This document shows positions 51,447 to 61,371 of a stretch of 64,000 bases of DNA, piece after piece. The stretch is from assembly GCF_014212355.1 (NCBI RefSeq), contig NZ_JACKXD010000003.1, positions 310,001 through 374,000 on the forward strand. Reading direction: 5' to 3'. Numbering within the stretch: position 1 is the stretch's first letter; every line of letters starts with the position of its first letter. Both the position numbers and the translations under genes were made by a program. Source of the DNA: Halobellus ruber. Lineage in GTDB: Archaea > Halobacteriota > Halobacteria > Halobacteriales > Haloferacaceae. The notes beneath the pieces are model-generated. The model saw nothing but the letters and a program-made list of their open reading frames with translations. It ran no database searches and was not told the DNA's origin.

Positions 51447-53261
51447 ATGACCGACGCGGCCGCCCACCTCCTTGAGGTCGATCTGACCGACCGCACGGTC
51501 GAGCGCGAGCCCGTTCCGGAGCGGTGGCTGGCCGACTACATCGGCGGCAAGGGCCTCGGCGCCCGGTACCTCTACGACCGGCTCGACGCCGGGACCGACC
51601 CGCTGGGCCCCGACAACCACCTCCTCTTCGCCCTGGGACCGCTCTCCGGCCTGCTCCCCGGCGAGACGCAGTTCGCGGCGATCACCCGCTCGCCGTTGAC
51701 CGGCACCTTCCTCGACTCCTACAGCGGCGGCGACTTCGCCGACGCGCTCGTTGGCGCGGTCGACGGCGCGCTCGGGATCGCGATCACCGGGCGGGCCGAC
51801 GAGCCGGTCGTCCTCGAACTCGACGACGGCGAGGCGACGCTCTCGCCGGCGGCGGACCTCTGGGGCCGGGACGTCGTCGAGACCTGCGAGGCGCTCGAAG
51901 GCGCGGTCGCCTGCGTCGGCCCGGCGGGGGAAAACCGGGTCACCTACGCCACAATCGCCTCCGACGGCGGCGACCACCACGCCGGCCGCGGCGGTGCGGG
52001 GGCGGTGATGGGCGCAAAGCGGCTGAAGGCGGTCGTCGCGCGCGGCACGCCTCCGGAACCGGACCCCGAGATCGCGGCCCTCCAGGAGACCTACAAGCGG
52101 CGCTACCGCGAAACCGACGTCGGACGGTGGCACGCCGCGAGCGCGACCTTGGAGACCGTCGACTTCGCCGACGAGGTCGGCGTGCTCTCGACCCGCGGGT
52201 GGCAGGAGGGCTCCTTCGACGGCGCCAGCGACATCGGGATCGAGGCCGTCAGGGAGGCCGCGATCGACCGCGAGCGCGACGGCGAGGGGGTCGTCGGCGG
52301 GTTCCGCGTCGAGACCGACGCCGGGGAGTCGGTGCCGCGGGGCGGGACCCCGATGTCGCTGGGCGCGGGGCTCGGCATCGACGACTTCGACGCCGTGGCG
52401 GCGCTGGGCGGGACCTGCGACCGCCTCGGGCTCGACGTCATCAGCGCGGGCAACGCCGTCGCGTGGGCGATCCGCGCGGCCGAGGAGGGCGTCGTCGACC
52501 CCGCGGAGATGGGGCTCGACGCCGACGCGCGCCCGGCTTTCGGCGACCGCGAGGCCGCCCGGGAGACTATCGAGGCGATCGCGGCCCGGGAGCCGGGGGT
52601 ACCCGACGCCTTGGCCGACGGCGTCGAGGCCGCCGCCGACCGGCTGGGCGGCGCCGACCTGGTCCCCACGATCAAGTCGATGGAGGTCCCCGCCTACGAC
52701 CCCCGCGGGTCGCCGACGATGGCGCTGGCGTACGCCACGAGCGACCGCGGGGCGTGTCACCGCCGGTCGCTGCCGGCCGAAACCGAGGTGTTCGGCGAGG
52801 AGTGGGACGACGCCGACCGCGTCGAGGTGGTGCTCCGCGAACAGACGATCACGGCCACGCTCTGGAGCCTGATCGCCGACGACTTCGCGGGGGCCGTCCT
52901 GGAGGACGACCTCGGCGCCGAGTGGCTCGCCGCGGTCGACGCCGTCGCCCCGACGGATCCGGCGGAACTGCTCCGCGCGGGCGAGCGGATCTGGACGCTG
53001 ACCCGACTGTTCAACGTCCGCGAGGGGTTCGACGCCGCCGACGAGACCCTGCCGGCGGCCTTCGAGCGCCCCGTCAGCGGCGGGCCCGCGGACGGCCGCG
53101 GGATCGACGCGGGGTGGTTCGACCGGCTCCGGCGGCGCTACTACGCGGCCCGGGAGTGGGACGAAAACGGCGTGCCCTCGCAGGGGCTGCTCGACCGGCT
53201 GGACCTCCTGGACGTCGTCGACGGCGAGACGCCGGTGGCGCGGGAACCGGTGACGCAGTAA
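51447..53261 (+). CDS. Aldehyde:ferredoxin oxidoreductase-family protein lacking the [4Fe-4S] cysteines
   Basis: 604 residues. The N-terminal tungstopterin domain is clear: DYIGGKGLGARYLYDRL, SYSGGDFADALVGA and GRGGAGAVMGAKRLKAVV. The C-terminal domains have LSTRGWQEGSFDG and SLGAGLGIDDFDAV. In the family a Cys-x2-Cys-x3-Cys motif, plus a distant Cys, binds a [4Fe-4S] cluster. Here only four scattered Cys remain (VETCEAL, VACVGP, GGTCDRL, GACHRR) and none form that motif. The protein may use another electron path or have lost redox activity. It is convergent with the formate-dehydrogenase-like gene, another pterin enzyme, 28 bases away. The physiological substrate is unknown. Confidence 0.82.
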   Translation: MTDAAAHLLEVDLTDRTVEREPVPERWLADYIGGKGLGARYLYDRLDAGTDPLGPDNHLLFALGPLSGLLPGETQFAAITRSPLTGTFLDSYSGGDFADALVGAVDGALGIAITGRADEPVVLELDDGEATLSPAADLWGRDVVETCEALEGAVACVGPAGENRVTYATIASDGGDHHAGRGGAGAVMGAKRLKAVVARGTPPEPDPEIAALQETYKRRYRETDVGRWHAASATLETVDFADEVGVLSTRGWQEGSFDGASDIGIEAVREAAIDRERDGEGVVGGFRVETDAGESVPRGGTPMSLGAGLGIDDFDAVAALGGTCDRLGLDVISAGNAVAWAIRAAEEGVVDPAEMGLDADARPAFGDREAARETIEAIAAREPGVPDALADGVEAAADRLGGADLVPTIKSMEVPAYDPRGSPTMALAYATSDRGACHRRSLPAETEVFGEEWDDADRVEVVLREQTITATLWSLIADDFAGAVLEDDLGAEWLAAVDAVAPTDPAELLRAGERIWTLTRLFNVREGFDAADETLPAAFERPVSGGPADGRGIDAGWFDRLRRRYYAAREWDENGVPSQGLLDRLDLLDVVDGETPVAREPVTQ

Positions 53262-53289
53262 AAAGTCGGAATCGGGCTCCGGCGGTGGG

Positions 53290-55440
53290 TCAGTCGTCCG
53301 CGGGCGCGTCGGCGGCGTCGGCCTCGGCGTCGTCGGTCGTGACGCTGACCTCGATCTCCACGGCTGCGGCCTTGTACTCGGGGATCTTCGCGCGTTCGTC
53401 CAGGACGTCGTTGGTGAGGCGGTTGCCCGCGGCGTCGGCGAAGTGCGGCGTCGTCCAGACGGTGCCCTCCTTCGTGTCCTCGGTGACCCGCGCCTCGACC
53501 TCGATCTCGCCGCGCCGGGATTTGAGCGTCACGTAGTCGCCGTCCTCGATGCCGTAGCGGTCGGCGTCGTTCGGGTGGACGTCGACGAAGTTCTCCGGTT
53601 CGACGCGGTTGAGCGTCTCGGAGCGTCGGCTCATCGTCCCGGTGTTGTAGTGTTCGATGATGCGGCCCGTCGTGAGGATGAGCGGGTACTCCTCGTCGGG
53701 GGTCTCCTTGGGCGGCTGGTGTCTCACGCCTTCGATCCGGCCGAGACCGCTCTCGGTGGTGAACCCGTCGTCGTAGAGGTAGTCAGCGCCCTCGTCGCCG
53801 GGCTCGTAGCAGGGCCAGTGGATCCCCTCCTCGCCGAGGCGATCGTAGGTCATCCCGTGGAAGATGGGGGCGACCTGCCGGAGTTCCTCGAAGACCGCCT
53901 CGGGGCCGTCGAAGTCGAAGGAGCCGTCGCCGAACAAGCGGTTGCCGACGTCACAGAGGATCTCGAGGTCGTCTTTGGTGTTCGGGTGGACCTTGTCGAC
54001 GCCGCGCATCCGCTGGGTCCGGCGGTCCGTGTTGACCACCGTCCCGTCGCGTTCCGCCCACGACGTTGCGGGAAGGATCACGTCGGCGTACTCGGCGGTC
54101 TCGGTCTTGTAGATGTCCTGTACCACCATGAAGTCGAGTTCGTCGAGGCGCTCCTCGACCCGGTTGGTGTCGGGTTCGCTCATCACGGGGTTTTCCCCCA
54201 TGATGTAGAGTCCGTGGATCGTGTCGCCGATCTCGTGGGAGACCTCGACGTTCGTCAGGCCGGGTTCCGAGGGGATCTCGAAGTCCCAGACCTCCTCGAC
54301 GTCCGCACGGACCTCGGGATCGGAGACGTCACGGTACCCCGGGAGGACGTTCGGCATCGCACCGACGTCCGACGCGCCCTGGACGTTGTTCTGGCCGCGC
54401 AGGGGGTTGACGCCCGTCCCCGGTCGACCCAGGTTGCCCGTGATCAGCGCGAGGTTGATCTCGTTTTGGACGTTGTCGACGCCGCAGGTGTGCTGGCTCA
54501 TCCCCATCCCGGTGAAGATGGCGGCGTTGTTCGCCATCGCGTACTTCTCGGCGGCGCGTTCGATGTCCTCCAGCGGGACGCCGGCTTCCTCGGCCGCCGC
54601 TTCCTTGTCGAAGTCCGCGAGGGTCTCCGTGAGGTGCTCGAAGCCCTCGGTGCGCTCCTCGATGAATTCCTCGTCGATCCAGCCCTCGTCGGGGTTCTCC
54701 TCGTGCTTTTCGAGGATGGTCTTGATGACGACGTTCAGCAGGGGGATGTCGGTCCCCGGTTCGAGCTGGAGGTGCATGTGGCGGTCGGTTTCGTCGATCT
54801 TGAACGACCGCGTGGTCTTGTTGGCGTGGGGGTCGACCTGGATGACCGTCGCCCCTTCGAGGACGGCCTGCCGGAAGTACTGGCTGTTGGCGATGGGATG
54901 TTGCTCGCCGGGGTTTGCGCCCTGAATCCAGAACACGTCGGCCGCTTCTTCGAGGTCGGCCATACTGTTCGTCATCGCGCCCTCGCCGAGGCTGTTCTTG
55001 AGGGCGTACACCGTCGAGGAGTGGCACATCCGGGTGCAGGTGTCGACGCTGTTGGTGCCGTAGCGTCGGGCCAGTTTCTGGATGAGGTAGTTCTCCTCGT
55101 TCATCGCCTTCGAACACCCGTAGAAGCCCACGCCCTGCGCGGAGTGGTCCTCGCGGATGCGCTCCATGTTCTCGACGACCACCTCGTAGGCCTCGTCCCA
55201 CGACGCCTCGCGGAGTTCACCGTCGTCGTCGCGGACCAGGGGGTCGGTCAAGCGGTCCTCGTGGTTGACCGATTGCGTCGCCGCGCCGCCCTTGATGCAG
55301 ATGCTACCGTCGTTGACCGGCGCATCACCCCACGGACGGAACGAGACTTCGCCCTCGTCGTCCTGTGCGATCTTGATGCCACAACCCACACCGCAGTACG
55401 GACAGATCGTCTTGACTGGTTCCTGTTCTTCACTTGACAT
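53290..55440 (-). CDS. Formate dehydrogenase alpha subunit-like Mo/W-bisPGD oxidoreductase
   Basis: 716 residues. An N-terminal [4Fe-4S] motif C13-x2-C16-x3-C20 with Cys48 is followed by the bisPGD domain. C139-H140 in TCTRMCHSS supply the metal ligand (Cys rather than selenocysteine) and catalytic His. Later blocks include IWIQGANPGEQHP-type cofactor contacts (FWIQGANPGEQHPI), RGQNNVQGASDVG and the final PRRGEIEVEAR-type dinucleotide-binding domain. This is FdhA-like; it oxidises formate or reduces CO2, but partner subunits are not adjacent. With the formate-THF ligase at 56259 it could balance formate against formyl-THF. A nitrate or other bisPGD reductase is less likely because of the FdhA-type motifs. 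Confidence 0.87.
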   Translation of the reverse strand: MSSEEQEPVKTICPYCGVGCGIKIAQDDEGEVSFRPWGDAPVNDGSICIKGGAATQSVNHEDRLTDPLVRDDDGELREASWDEAYEVVVENMERIREDHSAQGVGFYGCSKAMNEENYLIQKLARRYGTNSVDTCTRMCHSSTVYALKNSLGEGAMTNSMADLEEAADVFWIQGANPGEQHPIANSQYFRQAVLEGATVIQVDPHANKTTRSFKIDETDRHMHLQLEPGTDIPLLNVVIKTILEKHEENPDEGWIDEEFIEERTEGFEHLTETLADFDKEAAAEEAGVPLEDIERAAEKYAMANNAAIFTGMGMSQHTCGVDNVQNEINLALITGNLGRPGTGVNPLRGQNNVQGASDVGAMPNVLPGYRDVSDPEVRADVEEVWDFEIPSEPGLTNVEVSHEIGDTIHGLYIMGENPVMSEPDTNRVEERLDELDFMVVQDIYKTETAEYADVILPATSWAERDGTVVNTDRRTQRMRGVDKVHPNTKDDLEILCDVGNRLFGDGSFDFDGPEAVFEELRQVAPIFHGMTYDRLGEEGIHWPCYEPGDEGADYLYDDGFTTESGLGRIEGVRHQPPKETPDEEYPLILTTGRIIEHYNTGTMSRRSETLNRVEPENFVDVHPNDADRYGIEDGDYVTLKSRRGEIEVEARVTEDTKEGTVWTTPHFADAAGNRLTNDVLDERAKIPEYKAAAVEIEVSVTTDDAEADAADAPADD

Positions 55441-55656
55441 AGTGTTTTGCCTCCGCGTGTTCGGTCATCTCGTCTAGAGACGACCCCGGCCACGAGTATG
55501 AATCTTTCCTCACACCCGGCGGCGGCGGGCTGTTCGGCGGATTCGGGCCGTGGAACTGTCGGGCGTGCGATGGGTTGAGTCCAGGGAGCCGCGGACTGCG
55601 GTCGCCCGGCCGCGACGGAGGGAAACGTTGAGGCGCGCGGCGGGAGTAGTCGAGGT

Positions 55657-56214
55657 ATGGACCTCACCGCCGACGTCGTCGCCGAGCAGTCGGAGAAATA
55701 CCCGGAGGTACAGGCGCTGTCGACCGTCGAGGAGGAGCACCGCGAGCTCCTCCCGGAAACGTTCGAGGGGGGCGACTACGGGTGGCGCGACGCCGAGTGG
55801 GTCGTCCAGTGGTACGGCCGCCGGTTCCTGGGCGGGTTCCCGAACCGCGACCGCCGGGCGCTGGAGGACGCCTACGGCGACAACGACTACGAGGACGTCC
55901 ACGACGCTATCTCCGCGGCCGTCGACGCCGAGGACGCCGCGGAGATGCTGGCGCACCTGACCGAGCTCGCCGGCGTCGACGTCCCCATCGGGTCGGCGTT
56001 CTGCCAGTTCATCGACCCCGAACGGTACGTGGTCGTCGACGACCGGCAGTGGGGAGTGCTCCGGGCAGCCGGGGAACTCGACGCCGACTACCCGGACCCG
56101 CCGACACTTGAGGATTACGAACGGTATCTGGAAACTTATCGGGCGGTCGCCGAACGGTGTGACTGTTCGCTGTGGGACCTCTACAAGACGCTGTGGGTGC
56201 TCGGTCAGGAGTAG
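55657..56214 (+). CDS. Hypothetical helical protein, HhH-glycosylase-like fold possible
   Basis: 185 residues, acidic and helix-rich. The C-terminal half has AGVDVPIGSAFCQFIDPERY followed by VVVDDRQWGVLRAAGEL, a pattern resembling proteins with a helix-hairpin-helix base-excision-type fold, where a pocket before F-x-D-P-E-R-Y is followed by D-x-R. There is no catalytic Lys/Asp pair that I can place. The N-terminal half has Trp-rich WRDAEWVVQWYGRRFLGGFP. Convergent with the formate-THF ligase gene. Function not assigned. Confidence 0.6.
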   Translation: MDLTADVVAEQSEKYPEVQALSTVEEEHRELLPETFEGGDYGWRDAEWVVQWYGRRFLGGFPNRDRRALEDAYGDNDYEDVHDAISAAVDAEDAAEMLAHLTELAGVDVPIGSAFCQFIDPERYVVVDDRQWGVLRAAGELDADYPDPPTLEDYERYLETYRAVAERCDCSLWDLYKTLWVLGQE

Positions 56215-56258
56215 CGTGAGCAGCGGCAAAAGACCGCGTCGCGACCGCCCCGTCCGGC

Positions 56259-57974
56259 TTAGAACAGGCCGCTGATGTTGCCGTCCTCGTCGATGTCCAT
56301 CCCGGCCGCGGCAGGTTCGGCGGGCAGGCCGGGCATATCCAGCACGTCACCCGTCAGCACGACCAGGAAGCCCGCGCCGGCGGAGGGGTACAGCTCGCGC
56401 ACGTCAAGTTCCCACCCCGAGGGCGCGCCCTTCTTCGAGGCGTCATCGCTCAACGAGTGGAACGTCTTCGAGAGACACACCGGCATGTCGCCGAAGCCGA
56501 GTTCTTCCATCCGCGCGATGTCGTCCTCGGCGCTACCGACGTAGTTGACGCTTTCCGCGCCGTAGACCTCGGTTGCGACCGTCTCGATCTTCTCCTTGAT
56601 CGACGCCTCGTCGGGGTAGAGGTGGTCGAAGTCGTCCTCGTCGGCCTCGTCGGCCGCCTCGATCACGTGCTCCGCGAGGTCGACGCCGCCCTCGCTGCCC
56701 TCCGCGAAGACGTTGGACTCGGCGATCCGGACGCCGAGGTCCTCCCGGCAGTGGTCGAGGACGGCCTGGACCTCCTCGTCGGAGTCGTCGGGGAAGCGGT
56801 TCAACGCGACCACGACGGGTACGCCGAACTTCTGGAGGTTCGCGACGTGTTTGTCGAGGTTCTCGAAGCCGGCTTCGAGTTCCTCGACGCCGGCCTCCGT
56901 GACCGCGTCGAGGTCGGCGGGCCACATCCCCATCCCGTGGTACTTCAGGGCGCGGACGGTCGAGACGAGCACGACCGCGTTCGGGGTCATATCGCCCAGC
57001 CGGCAGACGATGTTCATGAACTTCTCGGCGCCGAGGTCGGAGCCGAACCCGGCCTCCGTAACCAGATAATCGCCCATCCCGAACGCCGTCTTGTCGGCGA
57101 TCAGGGAGTTGGTGCCGTGGGCGATGTTCGCGAACGGACCGCCGTGGACGAACGCGGGCGTGCCCTCGATCGTCTGGACGAGGTTCGGCTTGATCGCGTC
57201 CTTCAGGAGCATCGTGACCGGGCCCGTGGCGTCTAAGTCGTCGACGGTGATCACGCCGCCGTCCTTCTCGTAGGCGACGATGATCCGGGCGACGCGCTCC
57301 TTGAGGTCGCCGAGGTCCTCGGCGAGACACAGCACCGCCATCAGTTCCGACGCCGCCGTCAGGAGGAAGCGATCCTCGCGGGGCGTGCCGCCGCTCTCCC
57401 CGAGGCCGACGACCATGTTCCGGAGCGCGCGGTCGTTCATATCCATCGAGCGCGGCCAGGAGACGTCGTTGACGTCGAGGTCGAACTCGTCGCTCTGTGA
57501 GATCTTCGCGTCCAGCATCGCCGAGATGAGGTTGTGCGCCGACGTCAGCGCGTGGAGGTCGCCCGTGAAGTGGAGGTTGATGTCCTCCATCGGCAGCACC
57601 TGGGAGTAGCCGCCGCCCGCCGCACCGCCCTTTACGCCGAAGACCGGCCCGAGCGACGGTTCGCGGATCGCGATCATCGCGTCCTCGCCGACGTGGTTGA
57701 GCGTCTGGCCGAGGCCGACCGTGGTGACGGTCTTGCCCTCGCCCATCGGGGTCGGCGTCATCCCCGTCACGAGGATGAGGTTGCCCTCCTTGTTCTCGGC
57801 GTTGTCGCGGAGCCGAGTGACCGCGTCGTGGCTCAGTTTGGCCTTGTAATCGCCGAACAGTTCGAGGTCCTCGCTCCCGATGCCCCACGAGTCCAGAACG
57901 TCCGTGATGTGCTCTTTTTCGGCCGATTTCGCGATCTCGTAGTCTGTCGGGAACCCGCCGTCGTCGTCTGACAT
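56259..57974 (-). CDS. fhs: Formate--tetrahydrofolate ligase
   Basis: 571 residues, near the family's usual length. P-loop-like ATP site TPTPMGEGKTVTTVGLGQ near 73, FGVKGGAAGGGYSQVLPM for folate binding, HGGPFANIAHGTNS and the late block PVCLSKTFHSLSDDAS. It makes 10-formyl-THF from formate, THF and ATP in the cytoplasm. With FolD (45500) and the folate synthase (58244) it forms a one-carbon set; formate may be supplied or removed by the dehydrogenase at 53290. The start at 57974 is preceded by AT-richer bases than its surroundings. Confidence 0.95.
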   Translation of the reverse strand: MSDDDGGFPTDYEIAKSAEKEHITDVLDSWGIGSEDLELFGDYKAKLSHDAVTRLRDNAENKEGNLILVTGMTPTPMGEGKTVTTVGLGQTLNHVGEDAMIAIREPSLGPVFGVKGGAAGGGYSQVLPMEDINLHFTGDLHALTSAHNLISAMLDAKISQSDEFDLDVNDVSWPRSMDMNDRALRNMVVGLGESGGTPREDRFLLTAASELMAVLCLAEDLGDLKERVARIIVAYEKDGGVITVDDLDATGPVTMLLKDAIKPNLVQTIEGTPAFVHGGPFANIAHGTNSLIADKTAFGMGDYLVTEAGFGSDLGAEKFMNIVCRLGDMTPNAVVLVSTVRALKYHGMGMWPADLDAVTEAGVEELEAGFENLDKHVANLQKFGVPVVVALNRFPDDSDEEVQAVLDHCREDLGVRIAESNVFAEGSEGGVDLAEHVIEAADEADEDDFDHLYPDEASIKEKIETVATEVYGAESVNYVGSAEDDIARMEELGFGDMPVCLSKTFHSLSDDASKKGAPSGWELDVRELYPSAGAGFLVVLTGDVLDMPGLPAEPAAAGMDIDEDGNISGLF

Positions 57975-58243
57975 TATACCCGCCAGTCCCGCAGGGGATC
58001 ACCTAAGGGTACCGAAGTCACCACGGAGCGGTCGCGAACGTACCAACGCGCCGATACGACGCGTTTCCGGAGCCCGGCGGGTGCGGCCGGCGCGCGCGAC
58101 GCGCTCACTCGGCGTGAGGATGAGGTGCGCGTGAAGGATCGCGCGGGCGCGGACCGGGATCGACCCCGAGCGGGGGCGCGACCGGCCCCCGCGACGGCCC
58201 GTCCCCGACACCTTAATCAGGTGACCAACGCCGAGTACGGCGT

Positions 58244-60718
58244 ATGGACTACCACGCGGCCGCGGACTATCTCACCTCGTTTCAACAGCGCCGGCCGAAA
58301 CTCGGGATCGACACGACGGCCCGGATGCTGTCGCACCTCGGCGACCCCCACCTCGACGTCGACTGCGTGCAGATCGCGGGCTCGAACGGGAAGGGCAGCA
58401 CCGCGCGGATGCTCGACGGCGTCCTCCGCAACGCTGGCGTGAGCGTCGGGCTGTTCACCTCGCCGGGGCTGAACGACTTCCGGGAGCAACTCCGCGTCGA
58501 CGGACGGAAGATCCCGAAATCGCTGCTGTCGCAGTACGCCGAGGAACTGGTCCCCTGCATCGACCGGCTCCGGGCGGACGACGACGAGCCCACACACTTC
58601 GAGGTGTTGACCGCGGTCGCGCTCCGACACTTCAGCGAACTGGACGTCGACGTGGCGATCCTGGAGGTCGGGATCGGCGGCCGGTACGACGCCACCAGCG
58701 CGGTCGACCCGGTCGCCAGCGCGGTCACGAGCGTCAGCCTCGAGCACACCGAACTCCTGGGCGAGACCGTCGAGGAGATCGCCCGCGACAAGGCCCAGGT
58801 CGCGCCGAAGAACGCGCCGCTCGTCACCGGCGCCGACGGCGACGCCCTGGCGGCGATCCGGGAGCTCACCGACGTCGTCACCGTCGGCCCGGACGACGCC
58901 GACCCCGACGTGGTCGCGGTCGAGACGGGGATGCGGTCGCCGGTGGAAAGCGAGGTCTCGATCCGCGGCCCGGGGTGGTCGGTCGACGCCAACCTCCCAC
59001 TCTTAGGCTCCCACCAGGCCACCAACGCGGGCGTGGCCGCGACGCTCGCCCGCCAGGTCGCCGACGCCGACCGCGACGCGATCGCTGCCGGCCTCCGGTC
59101 GGTGACCTGGCCCGGCCGCTTCGAGATCATGAGCCGGGACCCGATGATCGTCCTCGACGGGTCGCACAACCCCGGCGCGGCGGCCACGATCGCCGACCTC
59201 GTCGGACGGTACGACTACGACGACCTCCATCTGGTCTTCGCGGCGATGTCCGACAAGGACTACGAGCGGATGATCGAGTCGTACCCGGAGATCACGGCAG
59301 CGTACGCCACCCGGCCGGATCTCGACCGCGCCGAGGACCCCGCGGTCCTGGCCGACGCGCTCTCGGGGTACGCCGACGGCGTCGAGACCGTCCCGTCGGT
59401 GCCGGAGGCGACAGAGCGCGCGATCGCCGCCGCCGGCCCCGACGACTTCGTGCTCGTCACCGGGTCGCTGTACGCCGTCGCGGAGGCGCGGGACCGGTGG
59501 ACGCGGCTGCTCGTGCCCACCGCCCGCACGCGAACGACACACACCGGAAACTCGTTCGTCGGCGCCGCGTTCGGCGCCGACGCGGCCACCGGAACCGGTA
59601 CCGGGGGACCGGAGCGCCCCGAACGCGACGGCCCCGTGACCGCCGCCGACGTCGATCGCCGGCTGTTCCGAACCCACCTCCGCCCGGACCAAGCCGAGCG
59701 CGTGGCCGAGCACCTGTCGTCGATCGGCGGCCAGTGCCACCGCTCGGACGCCGGCAGCCCCGAGAAGCTGGTCGCGACGGTGCTTTCGGGGACGACCACG
59801 CAGTTCCGCGAACTCGCGCGGACGCTGTCGGCGGAGGGGCTGGGGCTCCGCCGCGTGGCCGAACAGCTGGCGGAACAACTCGATCCGAACGGCCGGACCG
59901 CCGACGCGCGGCTGGGGCCGATCGCCGACGACGGCACCGCGGTGATGGGGATCCTCAACGTCACGCCCGACAGCTTCCACGACGGCGGGAAGTACGAGGC
60001 CGTCGAGGCCGCGGTCGACCGCGCGGAGGCGATGCTCGACGCGGGCGCCGACGTGATCGACGTCGGCGGCGAGAGCACCCGGCCGGGCGCCGAGCCCGTC
60101 CCGATCGACACCGAGATCGACCGGGTGGTGCCGGTGATCGAGCGGCTCGACCACCTCGACGCCCCCATCTCGGTCGACACCCGGAAGGCGGCCGTCGCCG
60201 ACGCCGCCCTGGAAGCGGGCGCCGACATCGTCAACGACGTCTCCGAACTCGCGGACCCGGCAATGCCCGGGGTGGTCGCGGAGCACGACGCCGGCCTGAT
60301 CCTGATGCACAGCCACTCCGTCCCGGTCGATCCCGACAACGATCCGGTCTACGACGACGTCGTCGAGGACATCCTCGAGGAACTGACCGAGCAGATCCTC
60401 CGGGCCGAGCGCGCGGGCGTCGACCGCGACAGCATCGTGGTCGACCCGGGCTGTGGCTTCGGGAAGGTCGCCGCCGAGTCCCACGAGCTGATCGACCGCG
60501 CCGGGGAGTTTTCGGCGCTGGGCTGTCCGGTGATGATCGGCCACTCCCGGAAGTCGATGTTCGCGGGGGCCGACGTCGCCGGCGACGACCGGCTGACGCC
60601 GACGATCGCCGCGACTTCGATCGCGGCCGACCGGGGTGCCGACGTGGTCCGAGTCCACGACGTCGCCGAGAACGTCGCGGCGATCCGGACCGTGACCGGC
60701 GGGATCGGCGGGGAGTGA
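58244..60718 (+). CDS. folCP: Fused folylpolyglutamate/dihydrofolate synthase and dihydropteroate synthase (FolC-FolP)
   Basis: 824 residues. Residues 1-430 are a Mur-ligase-type FolC: P-loop G46-SNGKGST, LFTSPGLNDFREQLRVDG, LDGSHNPGAA. A linker of about 130 residues (RLFRTHLRPDQAERVAEHL) leads to FolP from about 565 to the end: VMGILNVTPDSFHDGG, DVGGESTRPGAEPV, ISVDTRKAAV, PGCGFGKV, GHSRKS. The protein condenses pterin with p-aminobenzoate and then adds glutamate. The fusion is characteristic of halophilic archaea as known from Haloferax. It encodes the start of the folate pathway used by the fhs and folD enzymes. Confidence 0.95.
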   Translation: MDYHAAADYLTSFQQRRPKLGIDTTARMLSHLGDPHLDVDCVQIAGSNGKGSTARMLDGVLRNAGVSVGLFTSPGLNDFREQLRVDGRKIPKSLLSQYAEELVPCIDRLRADDDEPTHFEVLTAVALRHFSELDVDVAILEVGIGGRYDATSAVDPVASAVTSVSLEHTELLGETVEEIARDKAQVAPKNAPLVTGADGDALAAIRELTDVVTVGPDDADPDVVAVETGMRSPVESEVSIRGPGWSVDANLPLLGSHQATNAGVAATLARQVADADRDAIAAGLRSVTWPGRFEIMSRDPMIVLDGSHNPGAAATIADLVGRYDYDDLHLVFAAMSDKDYERMIESYPEITAAYATRPDLDRAEDPAVLADALSGYADGVETVPSVPEATERAIAAAGPDDFVLVTGSLYAVAEARDRWTRLLVPTARTRTTHTGNSFVGAAFGADAATGTGTGGPERPERDGPVTAADVDRRLFRTHLRPDQAERVAEHLSSIGGQCHRSDAGSPEKLVATVLSGTTTQFRELARTLSAEGLGLRRVAEQLAEQLDPNGRTADARLGPIADDGTAVMGILNVTPDSFHDGGKYEAVEAAVDRAEAMLDAGADVIDVGGESTRPGAEPVPIDTEIDRVVPVIERLDHLDAPISVDTRKAAVADAALEAGADIVNDVSELADPAMPGVVAEHDAGLILMHSHSVPVDPDNDPVYDDVVEDILEELTEQILRAERAGVDRDSIVVDPGCGFGKVAAESHELIDRAGEFSALGCPVMIGHSRKSMFAGADVAGDDRLTPTIAATSIAADRGADVVRVHDVAENVAAIRTVTGGIGGE

Positions 60719-60763
60719 GCCGGCTCCGATAGGCTTTCACACCCGGCCGCACTACGGTCCGGT

Positions 60764-61345
60764 GTGTTGTGTCAGACCGCGGCCACGGTAGGACCGGCGA
60801 CGGCGCTCCCGCTGCAAGCGTTCGAGCCGGTCGCCCGACTCGGGTCCTCGCCGCCGACCCGGGCGATGGCCGCGTTCCTCGCGAGCACGCTCGTCGGGGG
60901 GTTCGTGGTGTACCGGTACGGCGGCCGCGTCGACGACGCGGTCGAGGCGTCGACGGCGAACCCGCTCGTGTCTGCGGTCTACGGTGTGATGGCGTACGGC
61001 CTGGTGGCCTTCTTCGGCGCGTACGCGTTCAGCCAGCTCTCCAGGGTCGGCGTCGGGGCGACGGCGGTGGCAACCGTCAGCGGCCTCGCCTTGATCGGCA
61101 TCCTGCTGTCGCTCGGCGGGGTCGGGTACGCCGTCTTGGGGACGTGGCTCGCCGACGCCGCCGGCTTCCGGGATCCGTTCCTCGGCGTGGCCGCCGCCGG
61201 ACTGGTCGGCGCGGTGGCCGTCCTGGCGTTGCCCACACTGCCCGGCACCGTCGCGTGGTTCGTCGTCGCGGCGATCGGGCTCGGCGGACCGGTGAAACGC
61301 TGGGTCCACGAGGACAACGCGAAACGCCAGGCCAGGGAAGGCTGA
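60764..61345 (+). CDS. Hypothetical membrane protein
   Basis: 193 residues with five or six hydrophobic segments (about 33-52, 65-90, 103-125, 145-165, 170-182). The start is a TTG at 60764 or the GTG three bases before it; the first 30 residues are not hydrophobic. No family recognised. Haloarchaeal codon use is strong. A small membrane-protein gene follows after 26 bases on the same strand, likely an operon. Confidence 0.6.
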   Translation: MLCQTAATVGPATALPLQAFEPVARLGSSPPTRAMAAFLASTLVGGFVVYRYGGRVDDAVEASTANPLVSAVYGVMAYGLVAFFGAYAFSQLSRVGVGATAVATVSGLALIGILLSLGGVGYAVLGTWLADAAGFRDPFLGVAAAGLVGAVAVLALPTLPGTVAWFVVAAIGLGGPVKRWVHEDNAKRQAREG

Positions 61346-61371
61346 TAGGGGACGGGAGCGTACGTGGGTGT

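Noticed and set aside
53443-55437. A 664-codon open frame antisense to the formate-dehydrogenase-like gene
   Set aside because: Composed of Val/Asp/Leu-rich shadow codons typical of high-GC antisense; the minus strand has full family motifs.
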